Shown here piece by piece: positions 23,943 through 32,255 of a stretch of 34,495 bases of DNA. A program made the position numbers and the translations under genes. The first letter of the stretch is position 1. Every line of letters begins with the position of its first letter. Origin of the DNA: CAZMVY01 sp964617875 (GTDB lineage Bacteria > Planctomycetota > Phycisphaerae > UBA1845 > PWPN01); NCBI GenBank assembly GCA_964617875.1, contig CAZUAI010000057.1:1-34495 (forward strand). Direction: 5' to 3'. The notes under the pieces are model-generated. The model searched no databases and had not been told where the DNA came from. It saw only the letters and a list, made by a program, of their open reading frames with translations.

Positions 23943-24940
23943 ATGGCCCGCCGTGCGATTTCCGCTCTCGTAATGTCTCTGGCCCTGGCCTCGCCCGCGC
24001 CGGCCCGCATCGTGAATCATCTCGACATCGACGGCGTGACCGCGCTGCCGCAGGCGACCATGGACGCCATCGGGCGCCAGAAGTGGTTCTTCTCGCACGC
24101 CTCCGTCGGCAGCAACATGATCGACGGCATGAACGATCTTCGCGCCGCCAACCCGACGCGCTACAGACTCGTTACCGCCTCCGTCGGCTACAGCAGCTCG
24201 CGGGCCAACAGCCCGCCTTCGCCCACCGTCGGCGGCACCGTCTACGAATGTCCGCGGGGAAACCCCGGCTGGCAGCAGAAGTCAGCTTCTTCGACGCCTC
24301 CGTCCGCACATCCGGTTGGCAGGCTCCGGCCGTAGACGCCGCGATGGACAAGCTCTGCTATATCGACCAGGGCGCCAACGCGGCCACGTACATCAACATG
24401 ATGATGGCCCTCGAGGCCGCCTGCCCCGGCACGGTCTTCGTCTACATGACCATGCCTCTCATGACCAGCGAGGACTCCAACAACGTCCTGCGGAACCAGT
24501 ACAACGCCGCCGTCCGCAGCCACTGCGCCGCCAACAACCGGCTGCTCTACGACCTCGCCGACATGGAGGCGCACGACCCGGCCGGCGTGCCCTACACGTT
24601 CACCTACGGCGGCCAGACGTACCAGAAGCTCTACAGCGGCTACACGAGCGACGGCGGACACCTGAACACGACGGGCCGGCAACGCATCGCGATGGGCTGG
24701 TACGCGGTCGCCGCCCAGCTTGTCCCCGCCGCGAAGCCGGCCGATTTCGACCAGGACGGCGACGTCGATCTGGAGGACTTCGCCGCCTTCCAGGCGTGTT
24801 TCAACGGGCCGAACGCCCCGCCCGCCGTGGGCTGTTCCGTCCCTGCCGACCTCGACGGTGACGGGGACGTGGACCTCGTGGATTTCTCCAGGTTCCAGGC
24901 CTGTTTTAACGGCCCGAACGCTCCGCCGGCATGCCCATAA
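23943..24940 (+). pseudogene. SGNH-like secreted protein with dockerin-like tail, frameshifted
   Basis: Two overlapping plus-strand frames together encode one protein. The first frame (from ATG 23943, GGAGG eight bases upstream) gives a signal peptide and KWFFSHASVGSNMIDGMNDL, then loses sense after NPGWQQK near 24281. The next frame continues with VSFFDASVRTSGW to the stop at 24940. Loss of one G (AAGGTC to AAGTC) would explain it. The second part has YIDQGANAATYI, VFVYMTMPLM and a DGGHLNTTGRQRIAMGW block like the final Asp-His block of SGNH hydrolases. Two dockerin-like EF loops (FDQDGDVDLEDF, LDGDGDVDLVDF), each ending in NGPNAPPA, follow. It is either a recent pseudogene or a sequencing error; the clean reading on both sides favours error or a very recent event. 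Confidence 0.7.
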
Positions 24941-24984
24941 ACCATCGACGAAACACCCCGGCGTAGCCACCGCATGTTATCGGA

Positions 24985-25000
24985 CGCCCCGCTCGGGGCG
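24985..25000. terminator. GC hairpin after the SGNH-like gene
   Basis: CGCCCCG and CGGGGCG form a 7-bp stem with a 2-nt loop (or 6 bp with 4 nt), 45 bases after the stop at 24940. No T-tract follows. The remaining gap to 25184 shows no other supported feature. Confidence 0.3.
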
Positions 25001-25184
25001 GATCGGGTGAAAGAAAACGGATTTCTGCTGGAACAGGCTTGACCACGCCCTCGAGGTCTACAACACTTAGCTGATGGGACGGGAGGCTGAGACCTCCTTT
25101 CTGCACGGCGATTGGCGGCATCAGCTGGCCGTTGGTGCGCCCCGGGAGCCGTTGTTCAGAGGCTGCGGACAAAGGATGTGGAAC

Positions 25185-27296
25185 ATGAGAAGCCGATGGA
25201 TGTGTCGCGGTCGGGTTCAGGATGCATCAGACCGTGTGCGACGGGGTTTTTCGCGCGGGGCCGGTCTGGCGTTCGCGTCGGCGGTGCTGCTGATCGGCTC
25301 CGCCTCGGCAAGCCGCGCCGACATTCCCCTCCACGCGGTCGGCCAGTGGGGCGGGCCGGCCTTCGCGGTGGCGGTCTCTGGCAACACCATGTACCTCGGC
25401 GCGGGGCCGCGGTTGCTGATCTTCGATCTCACGCAACCGGGTCCGCTCTCCCCGGTCGGTCAGAGCCGGCCGCTGCCCGGCATCGTGCAGGCGATCGCCC
25501 TTTCGGGCACTCATGCTTACGTGGCTGACGCAACGGGCGGGCTCCAGATTCTCGACGTATCTTCCCCTGCCGCCCCCGCAGTCGTGGGGTCGCTTGCCAC
25601 AAGCGGCCGGGCCCTGGGCGTGGCCGTGTCGGCGCCCTACGCCTTCGTGGCGGCGGCCGACGCAGGTCTCGAAGTCATCGACGTCTCCAATCCCGCGTCA
25701 CCGTCGCATGTCGAAGTGTGTGCGACCCTGGGCCGCGCCGGCGGCGTCGCCGTCGTCGGCAACTACGCCTATGTGGCAAGCGGGGCGGCCGGTCTGGCCG
25801 TCATCAACCTCCCCGCGCCGCCGGGGCCGGAGCGCGTGAAGTACTGCGCCACACAGGGCTACGCCACCGGCGTGGCCGTCGTTGGCAACCACGCGTACGT
25901 GACCATTTCGCAGAACGGGTTGGAGATAATTGACGTCTCCACGCCGGCGTCGCCGGCGAGCGTGGGACGATGCGACACGAGCGGCACCGCCTGGGCCGTT
26001 GCCGTCGTCGGCCATTATGCGTATGTGGCCGATGACCGTGCGGGGCTCCAGGTGATCAGCGTTGCGAACCCGGCTTCGCCCGTGCTCGTCGGCAGTCTCG
26101 GCACGGCCGGTACCGCCGTCGGCGTGGCGGTTGCCGCCGACCGGGCCTACGTCGCCGATTCGGACGCCGGCGTTCAGGTTGTCGATGTGTCCGCGCCCGG
26201 GGCCCTCGTGCGAACGGGTGGCTACGAAACGGGGGGCTACGCCTACGGCGTGGCCGTTGACCACTCCCATGCGTACGTCGCCGCCGCGGACCTCGGGCTT
26301 CAAGTCATCGACATCACCAGTATCCCGGCTCCGCATCGTGTCGGCCGGTGCGCGATCCCCGGCGGCGCCCGTGCGGTAACCGTCAGCGGCGATTACGCCT
26401 ATGTGGCGGGCGGCAACGGCGGCTTCCACGTGGTTCGCGTGGCCGACGCAGGAGGGCCGACGCTCGTCGGGACATGTCCCACCCAAGGATACGCCGCGGC
26501 GGTCGCCATCGCAGGCTCGTACGCATACGTCGCGTCGGGCCAGGCCGGCCTGGAGATCGTCGATATCTCCAATCCGGCCGCGCCGACCCGCGTGGCCAGT
26601 CTCGCCACCACGGGCTATTCCTACGACGTGGCCGTCGACGGGGCGTATGCCTACGTCGCCGACGACTATGTGGGCCTCAGCGTCGCCGACGTGTCGAATC
26701 CCGAGTCTCCGCAGTGGAAGGGGATCTTTGACACGAGCGGCTGGGCGCTCGGCGTGGCCGTCGCTTCGCCGTATGCCTACGTGGCCGACTACGGCGACGG
26801 TTTGCAGGTGATCGATGCGTCCCCGTTGTGGCCGGTGCCCCCGTCGCCGCCGGTCCACGTCGGCGGTTGCCCGCTCGACGGTCACGCCTGGTCGGTGGCG
26901 CTCATGGGCAGGTATGCCTGCGTGGCGGCGGAAGACGGCGGTTTCCACGTGGTTGACGTCTCGACACCCGCACAGCCGACGCGGGTCGCGAGCCTTCCCA
27001 CGAGCGACCTGGCGTACGACGTCGCCGTGCGGGAGTACCACGCCTTCGTGGCCGACGCGAGCGGCGGCCTGCTGGTTTTCCGCGTCGGCTGGCCAATGGA
27101 CGCCGACGCCGACTACGACGTCGATCTCGACGACTTCCTGAGGTTCGCTCACTGCTACAACGGTCCGAACCGGCCGCCGGCGGAAGAGAACTGCGGCCGC
27201 ACGGACAACGACTATGACGGCGATGTGGACCTGGACGACTTCCTGGCGTTTATCCGCTGCTACAACGGCCCCAACAACCCGCCGGTCAACCGGTAG
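25185..27296 (+). CDS. Secreted LVIVD-repeat beta-propeller protein with dockerin-like tail
   Basis: This 703-residue protein has a basic start and a signal peptide ending near SASASRA-DIP. Fourteen repeats of about 42 residues follow (about 50-630). Each has a G-V-A-V..YAYV strand pair and a GL-x-V-I-D-V-S-x-P segment, the LVIVD repeat. Fourteen would fit two seven-bladed propellers. The C-terminus has two dockerin-like calcium loops (DADADYDVDLDDF, DNDYDGDVDLDDF), each followed by CYNGPNxPP. The start is ATG at 25185; an in-frame ATG at 25176 is possible. It follows the SGNH-like gene with the same tail type after 244 bases. It is probably exported and calcium-binding. Ligand unknown. Confidence 0.88.
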   Translation: MRSRWMCRGRVQDASDRVRRGFSRGAGLAFASAVLLIGSASASRADIPLHAVGQWGGPAFAVAVSGNTMYLGAGPRLLIFDLTQPGPLSPVGQSRPLPGIVQAIALSGTHAYVADATGGLQILDVSSPAAPAVVGSLATSGRALGVAVSAPYAFVAAADAGLEVIDVSNPASPSHVEVCATLGRAGGVAVVGNYAYVASGAAGLAVINLPAPPGPERVKYCATQGYATGVAVVGNHAYVTISQNGLEIIDVSTPASPASVGRCDTSGTAWAVAVVGHYAYVADDRAGLQVISVANPASPVLVGSLGTAGTAVGVAVAADRAYVADSDAGVQVVDVSAPGALVRTGGYETGGYAYGVAVDHSHAYVAAADLGLQVIDITSIPAPHRVGRCAIPGGARAVTVSGDYAYVAGGNGGFHVVRVADAGGPTLVGTCPTQGYAAAVAIAGSYAYVASGQAGLEIVDISNPAAPTRVASLATTGYSYDVAVDGAYAYVADDYVGLSVADVSNPESPQWKGIFDTSGWALGVAVASPYAYVADYGDGLQVIDASPLWPVPPSPPVHVGGCPLDGHAWSVALMGRYACVAAEDGGFHVVDVSTPAQPTRVASLPTSDLAYDVAVREYHAFVADASGGLLVFRVGWPMDADADYDVDLDDFLRFAHCYNGPNRPPAEENCGRTDNDYDGDVDLDDFLAFIRCYNGPNNPPVNR

Positions 27297-27340
27297 CGGG
27301 CCGGAAGGAACCCGTCGTTGACGGCCGCGAAGGGTCAGGA

Positions 27341-28462
27341 TCAGAGCCGTACGAAGATCCGGCGGCGGTAGAGGAAGCGGGCCAGGGCGAAGACGAACGT
27401 CATGCCGATGCACACCAGGAGCAGCGGGCCGTAGTTGCCGAGCGCCGTCTGCACGGGGCTGCCGGCGAAACGCTTCGCGATGCCCTGGAAGTTCACGAAT
27501 TCGGCGGCGAGGTAGAGCGTGATCGGATTGACGCCGATCCACACGAACGGCACCGCCCACCGCCGGACGTTCCACACGTCAATGACCAGGTAGAAGACCG
27601 CCAGCAGCAGGAAGCTGTACCCGCCGGCCACGAGCACATAGCTCGACGTCCAGATCTTCTTGATGACGGGGAACTGCAGAGCCCAGAGCCAGCCGAGCGC
27701 CACGGCAACGATGCCTGCGGCCAGCAGCCAGAGCACCTTCCTGGGCTTCGTGACGGCGTCGTTCCTGAGCAGCAATCCGGCGAACACACCGAGCAGGCCC
27801 GTCGCGATCGCGGGCAGCGTGCTCAACAGGCCCTCCGGGTCGTGGTCGCCGTCCCACTTCCGGAGCGGAAGGTAGTGCTTGTCAAGATAGTTGGCGAGGT
27901 TCTGGCCTTGCGCAAAGTTGCCGGCGCCGACGCCCGGCACCGGCACGAACGTCATCAGCGCCCAGTACCCGACGAGCAGCGAGAGGCAGACGATGACCAG
28001 CGTGCGCGGGCGCACGCTCACAAAGAGCAGGCCGGCGAAAAGGTAGACGATCGCAATCCGTTGCAGGACGCCCAGCAGGCGGACGTGCCCGATTCCCTCG
28101 GCGATCCCGCCGTAGTAGACGATCCCGATCAGGTACAGCAGGACCGCCCGGCGGATGATCTTGCGGACGGTCGCCGCCCGCCCGGCGCGCTCGAGGCTGC
28201 CGCTCAGCGAGAAGACGAGCGACACGCCCACGATGAACACGAACAGCGGGAAGATCAGGTCATACGGGGCGAACCCCTCCCAATCCTTGTGCGTCAGACT
28301 GCGGACAAGAAACGCGAAGATGCCCGCGTGGCTGATCTTGTGCAGCGCGTGGAAGATGTCTTCGCCGCCGATGATCCAGAACATGTTGAAGCCGCGCAGC
28401 GCGTCCAGCGACAGGAGTCGCGACCGGTTCATCGGGAGTTCGGCGGGGATGGCGGCGGACAC
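27341..28462 (-). CDS. DUF5009/NagX-like membrane acyltransferase
   Basis: This 373-residue membrane protein has about ten helices and the family opening RLLSLDALRGFNMFWIIGG. Next come a conserved FAPYDLIFPLFVFIVGVSL loop and a RILQRIAI-type segment (VLQRIAIVYLF). It belongs to the YeiB/NagX/DUF5009 group related to heparan-alpha-glucosaminide N-acetyltransferase, which moves acetyl groups across the membrane onto amino sugars. The start is GTG at 28462 with GAGGT six bases upstream, seven bases after the amidohydrolase stop, so the pair is an operon. The acceptor is unknown. An ATG ten codons later lacks a ribosome-binding site. Confidence 0.88.
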   Translation of the reverse strand: MSAAIPAELPMNRSRLLSLDALRGFNMFWIIGGEDIFHALHKISHAGIFAFLVRSLTHKDWEGFAPYDLIFPLFVFIVGVSLVFSLSGSLERAGRAATVRKIIRRAVLLYLIGIVYYGGIAEGIGHVRLLGVLQRIAIVYLFAGLLFVSVRPRTLVIVCLSLLVGYWALMTFVPVPGVGAGNFAQGQNLANYLDKHYLPLRKWDGDHDPEGLLSTLPAIATGLLGVFAGLLLRNDAVTKPRKVLWLLAAGIVAVALGWLWALQFPVIKKIWTSSYVLVAGGYSFLLLAVFYLVIDVWNVRRWAVPFVWIGVNPITLYLAAEFVNFQGIAKRFAGSPVQTALGNYGPLLLVCIGMTFVFALARFLYRRRIFVRL

Positions 28463-28469
28463 GACGACC

Positions 28470-29375
28470 TCACGCCGGCTTTCTGGGCTCGGCAGACGAC
28501 GCGGCGCCGCTGCCGGCGGCGTCGCTGGCGATCCCGAGGAGTTCCAGGGTATTCCGCTCGACGATCCGGCGAAGCTGCTCCCGTGGGATCGTCGGCAGGT
28601 TCGTCCCGTGGCAGAACTGGTTGATGCTGTAGAGCGTCTCGATGCACGTCGCCGCCGCCGTGAAGGGGAAGTTGCTCGCGAACAGCAGCTTGTCCATCAC
28701 GTCAGCGTGGTGGGCGGCGAGCAACGCGTTGTAGGCCTGCCAGTGGTTCGTCAGCAGGCCGCCGACGTCCGCGTACACGTGAGGGTGCTTGGCCAGCAAC
28801 AGTACGGCCTCGTCAACCCACGGATGCCCCATCTGCGATATGACGATTTTCAGATCGGGAAACTCCCGGGCAACCTCGTCCAGCAGAGACGGCCGGGCGT
28901 ATTCCATCTTCGCCCCGGGAGCCGTCAGCACGTTCTGATCGAACAGCACGGGCAGGCGCAAACGGGCCGCCTCGGCGTAGAGCCTCATGGCCGCCGTGCT
29001 CGCCGGATGGAAGTCCTGCGCCGCGGGCGAGATCGTGATGCCGCCCATGCCGAGTTCTTCGCGGGCGCGGAGCGTTTCGCGGACGGCCTCTCCCGGCCGT
29101 GACGGATCGACGCCGGCGAACCCCACCAGTCGATCGGGATGCTGCCGGACATAGCGAGCGATGTAGTCATTGGGCACGTCGGCGCCGAGGTAGTGGCTGC
29201 GGAACCCCAGCACGATGCACTTGTCCACCGGCTCGGCGGCGGCGAAGTGCCGCTGCGGATCGGCCTCCGGCGAGGTCCGCCGTGGTCCCAGGGCCCGGTC
29301 GGTGACGATGCCCTGGCGGCACCGCCCGAGTTGCTCCGGCCGTTCCCAGATATGGGTGTGACAATCAACGATCAT
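28470..29375 (-). CDS. Amidohydrolase family 2 (TIM-barrel metal-dependent hydrolase)
   Basis: This 301-residue protein has the amidohydrolase-2 start VDCHTHIWE (metal-binding His pair), RLVGFAGVDPSRPGEA, LPVLFDQNV, KIVISQMGHPWVDEA and the closing LLFASNFPF. In most relatives the last motif reads G-[ST]-D-Y-P, with the aspartate as a catalytic metal ligand; here the position is Asn, so the activity may differ. Members include decarboxylases and lactonases of aromatic or sugar-acid substrates. The start site has only a weak ribosome-binding site. The C-terminal Ser/Ala-rich tail is unremarkable. It is co-oriented with the NagX-like gene, seven bases apart. Confidence 0.87.
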   Translation of the reverse strand: MIVDCHTHIWERPEQLGRCRQGIVTDRALGPRRTSPEADPQRHFAAAEPVDKCIVLGFRSHYLGADVPNDYIARYVRQHPDRLVGFAGVDPSRPGEAVRETLRAREELGMGGITISPAAQDFHPASTAAMRLYAEAARLRLPVLFDQNVLTAPGAKMEYARPSLLDEVAREFPDLKIVISQMGHPWVDEAVLLLAKHPHVYADVGGLLTNHWQAYNALLAAHHADVMDKLLFASNFPFTAAATCIETLYSINQFCHGTNLPTIPREQLRRIVERNTLELLGIASDAAGSGAASSAEPRKPA

Positions 29376-29468
29376 AGGGCCCCCGCCCGCGCTGCGCGGA
29401 CCTCAAGTGTCCTGCCGGTCGGCGGTTATACCGCTTGGGGGCTCCGGGGTCAAACAACGGAACCGGGT

Positions 29469-30029
29469 TCAATGCTCCTTGCCCAGATACTCGTGCTTGT
29501 CCGTACTGACGCGGACGCGGTCGCCGTTCTTGATGAACAGGGGCACCTTGATGATCAGGCCGCTGGCGAGCCGGGCCTCCTTCAGGACGGAACTCCCGCC
29601 GCCGGCGTGCTCGACCGGGGCCGTATCGGCGATCTCGAGGACGAGACTCGGGGGCACCTGCATCGCGACCACGCGGTCCTCGACCATCAGGAACCGGTAC
29701 GTCTCCTGTTCGACGAGGAACGGCAGCCCCTCGCCGAGGATTTCTTCGCTCAGCGGGTACTGCTCGAAGGTCTCGGTGTCCATGAAGACGCGTTCCTTCC
29801 CGGTCGAGTACAGATACTGCATCGGGCGGATCTGCGTGGGGACTTCCTCGATGCGGCCGAGTTGATCGCCCGTTCGCTCGCCCATGTGGCCGCTCTTGAG
29901 CGAGCGAAGCCGGACGTGCAACGTCGGCTTCTGTTTGCCGCTCTGGGCCACATTGAAATCGAGCACGATGAAGTGCTCGCCCTGATGGCGGATCACCATT
30001 CCCTTGCGGAGCTGGTCCGTCTGCGACAT
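29469..30029 (-). CDS. efp: Elongation factor P
   Basis: This 186-residue protein has the three-domain EF-P layout that helps ribosomes through polyproline stretches. Domain I has the loop lysine K32, at the position modified in other bacteria, within AQSGKQKPTLHV where many EF-Ps read PGKGQAF. LRSLKSGHMGERT and QYLYSTGKERVFMDTETFEQY (read in parts) follow, then domain III with ADTAPVEHAGG and LIIKVPLFIKNGDRVRV. GGAGG lies six bases before the ATG. The gene is alone in its region, 169 bases downstream of the NifU-N gene on the same strand. Many proteins in this window are Pro-rich, so the factor would have clear clients. Confidence 0.95.
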   Translation of the reverse strand: MSQTDQLRKGMVIRHQGEHFIVLDFNVAQSGKQKPTLHVRLRSLKSGHMGERTGDQLGRIEEVPTQIRPMQYLYSTGKERVFMDTETFEQYPLSEEILGEGLPFLVEQETYRFLMVEDRVVAMQVPPSLVLEIADTAPVEHAGGGSSVLKEARLASGLIIKVPLFIKNGDRVRVSTDKHEYLGKEH

Positions 30030-30198
30030 GAGTTGCCTCCGGATCGCCGGGGCCGGGCGCGCCGGTCACTTCCCAAGGAAGGCGTCAGGAACCCTCCGAT
30101 TCGGCAAGTGCACGCCGTTCCGATCCGCGGCTTCGACCTGCAAAACCCGTTCGCCCGGAAAAGGAGTCCCTGACACCCGTCCCCCGGGCGGCATCCGC

Positions 30199-30474
30199 TC
30201 ACGATCCGTACGCTTCGTTCAGGATCGCGATGACCTTCGGCGCCAGAACCTCCCACGGCTGCGAGCCGTCCTGGTTCACGCTGCAGAAGTCATTCAGGAT
30301 CATCACGCCCGTGACCCCCGGCAGCGCGAAGAGGCGCGACGCCACCGGGTCTGCCGCCGCTGCGGCCGCGTTGTAGAACGTCTTCGTGGTCCCGTCGTGC
30401 AGCCGCCGGCTGGCGACGAACTTGACCGAGTTCGGATTCGGCGTGGGCTGCGGGCTGATGACGAGTTCGCTCAT
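30199..30474 (-). CDS. NifU N-terminal (Nfu_N) domain protein
   Basis: This 91-residue protein consists of a single Nfu_N-type domain. It starts with the family signature PQPTPNPNSVKF, followed by a charged strand, ADPVASRLFALPGVTGVMI, and a VLAPKVIAIL helix. Nfu proteins carry this domain before an iron-sulfur scaffold domain with CxxC; here that second domain and the cysteine pair are absent (only C64 remains). It may regulate or bind a partner in Fe-S assembly; this is inference. AAGGAG lies six bases before the ATG and a perfect TATAAT just upstream of that. Confidence 0.85.
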   Translation of the reverse strand: MSELVISPQPTPNPNSVKFVASRRLHDGTTKTFYNAAAAAADPVASRLFALPGVTGVMILNDFCSVNQDGSQPWEVLAPKVIAILNEAYGS

Positions 30475-30491
30475 GGCACGCTCCTTCCCGT

Positions 30492-30497
30492 ATTATA
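30492..30497 (-). promoter_or_regulatory. -10 element of the NifU-N gene
   Basis: A perfect TATAAT on the minus strand (30497-30492) lies directly before the ribosome-binding site AAGGAG (30486-30481), so the message would have a leader of only about a dozen bases. No clear -35 box is present at 17 bp. In this GC-rich setting a perfect TATAAT is unlikely by chance. Confidence 0.45.
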
Positions 30498-30660
30498 GCG
30501 TCACCGTGCCAGGCGATGCGAGACCCGCGAGCCGGAGGCCCGGCCCGAGCGGGCTGACCCGCGGCGTGCCGGCGCCCGCCCGCGCGGCAACCCGGACGTC
30601 GGCCGCTCGACTTTGACGGCCGCGGACGGTACGTTCCCATCGCCCCGGAGGTGCATGCGC

Positions 30661-31659
30661 ATGAGGATCATCGGCGGGTTCCTTCGATCCATCCTCAACA
30701 TCAACACGGTCTGGGGCGCAATGATCCTGGCCTCCTTCGTCCTCTGCGTGGCCCAGCACTACCTGCCCACGACGACCGTGATCGCCGCCGACCGCCTGCG
30801 GCCCGGCGCGAATGCGCTGACCATTCGGGTGACCGACGCGAAGAAGGAGACGCGGGCCTACGACTACACGCTCGGCCGCGGGCCGGACGGCGTGACGATC
30901 GCGCCCGGCCAGCAGACCCCGCGAAAGGACCGCCCGTGGCTCGTCTCGATCGCACCGGCCGGAAACGGCTTCGCCCTCAAGTGGGACAACGACGGCTACG
31001 GGGACTACGAGATTGCCGTCAACGGCACCGTCGCCGGCCGGGGCCGGCTCGTGACGCTCCAGTCGCTGACCGACGCCGCCTTCGATTATGCGAAGAAGGG
31101 CTTCGACATCGCCCTGGGCCTGGTGGCGTCCATGGTGCTCTTCCTCGGCCTGATGAAGGTCGGCGAGGACGCCGGGATCGTCCAGCTCGTGGCGAAGGTG
31201 TTTCACCCGGTTATTCGCATCATCCTCCCCGGCGTGCCGCGCGACCACCCGGCCAACGGCGCCGTGCTGATGAACATCACCACAAGCATCCTGGGCCTGG
31301 GCAATGCGGCCACGCCCTTCGGGCTCAAGGCGATGAAGGAACTCGACAGCCTGAACCCGCACCCCGGGGTCGCCACGGATGCCCAGGTCTCGCTGCTCGC
31401 GTGGAACACCGGCGGTCTGGCCCTGCTGCCGACGACGCTGCTGGCCGTCCGCAAGGCGGCCGGCTGCAGCGACCCGTTTGAGGTCATCGGGACGTGCCTG
31501 ATCGCCGGCACGGTCTCCTCGATCGTGGCCATCGTCGTCGCGAGGCTGCTCGCAAGGCTGCCGTTCTTCTCCGTCCGGGCCGCCCTGGCGGAAGACGCCG
31601 CGCAGGCCCCCGCATCTCCCGACGGCGGCCCCGGCGCCGGAAAGGAGGCCAGACCGTGA
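30661..31659 (+). CDS. spmA: Spore maturation protein A homologue with inserted domain
   Basis: This 332-residue membrane protein is a nucleoside-recognition (Gate) domain protein of the SpmA type. After one N-terminal helix (about 14-33), a hydrophilic insertion of about 100 residues (36-130) is followed by the conserved core. That core includes ALGLVASMVLFLGLMKVGEDAG, HPANGAVLMNITTSILGLGNAATPFGLKAM and LLPTTLLAVR. Bacillus SpmA is about 200 residues and lacks the insertion. The ATG at 30661 has GGAGGT eight bases upstream; the ATG at 30655 is too close to it. Its stop overlaps spmB (GTGA). SpmA/B are needed for spore-core dehydration in Bacillus; their role in non-spore-formers is unknown. 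Confidence 0.9.
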   Translation: MRIIGGFLRSILNINTVWGAMILASFVLCVAQHYLPTTTVIAADRLRPGANALTIRVTDAKKETRAYDYTLGRGPDGVTIAPGQQTPRKDRPWLVSIAPAGNGFALKWDNDGYGDYEIAVNGTVAGRGRLVTLQSLTDAAFDYAKKGFDIALGLVASMVLFLGLMKVGEDAGIVQLVAKVFHPVIRIILPGVPRDHPANGAVLMNITTSILGLGNAATPFGLKAMKELDSLNPHPGVATDAQVSLLAWNTGGLALLPTTLLAVRKAAGCSDPFEVIGTCLIAGTVSSIVAIVVARLLARLPFFSVRAALAEDAAQAPASPDGGPGAGKEARP

Positions 31660-32195
31660 GCGTCTTCCGGCTGCTCGTCGATCAGATCTCGCTGCTGATG
31701 GTCCCGCTGCTGTTCTTCGTCATCGTCGGCTACGCGATGGCCCGGCGAGTCAAGGTGTACGAGTCGTTCATTGCCGGCGGCAAGGAAGGCTTCAACGTCT
31801 TCACGCAGATCCTGCCGTATCTCGTGGCGATTTTCGTGGCCATCGGCATGTTCCGCGTCTCCGGGGCGCTGGACTATCTGTCCGAGCTGCTCGCGCCGCT
31901 GACGATGAAGATCGGCATGCCGCCGGAGGTCCTGCCGGTCGCCCTGCTCAAGCCGCTGTCGGGCTCGGGCGCCCTCGGCCTCGCCAGCGAGATCATCCAG
32001 AGCAAGCCCGACTCCTTCGAGGCGAAACTGGCCTCGACGATCTTCGGCAGTGCCGACACGACGTTCTACATCATCGCGGTCTACTTCGGTTCGGTCGGCA
32101 TCCGGCGCATCCGGCACGCGATGGCCGCCGGCCTGATCGTGGACCTGGCGGGCGTCCTGGCGGCGCTGGCCATCTGCCACCTGGTTTTCCGGTGA
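31656..32195 (+). CDS. spmB: Spore maturation protein B homologue
   Basis: This 179-residue membrane protein matches SpmB in length and pattern. It opens with QISLLMVPLLFFVIVGYAM and continues with VYESFIAGGKEGFNVFTQILPYLVAIFV. The highly conserved block LLKPLSGSGALGL and the GSADTTFYIIAVYFGSVGI segment follow. The start is GTG at 31656, which overlaps the spmA stop by four bases, with AAAGGAGG seven bases upstream. It is expected to work with SpmA as a pair of gate-domain membrane proteins. The next gene, an S13 carboxypeptidase, begins 60 bases later in the same direction, so a peptidoglycan-related function is plausible. Confidence 0.92.
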   Translation: MSVFRLLVDQISLLMVPLLFFVIVGYAMARRVKVYESFIAGGKEGFNVFTQILPYLVAIFVAIGMFRVSGALDYLSELLAPLTMKIGMPPEVLPVALLKPLSGSGALGLASEIIQSKPDSFEAKLASTIFGSADTTFYIIAVYFGSVGIRRIRHAMAAGLIVDLAGVLAALAICHLVFR

Positions 32196-32255
32196 GAAAG
32201 CGACGAAGGGGGGGTGGCGGGAATGAGTCTCGTCATGAACAGGATGGAGGACACC

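Noticed and set aside
25220..27240. Regular 126-base periodicity as a possible CRISPR or satellite array
   Set aside because: The repeats are coding (42 residues), diverged at the DNA level and in one continuous frame; they are propeller repeats.
25698..27575. 625-codon minus-strand frame opposite the LVIVD gene
   Set aside because: Its periodicity only reflects the repeats of the real gene on the other strand; no signal, motif or ribosome-binding site supports it.
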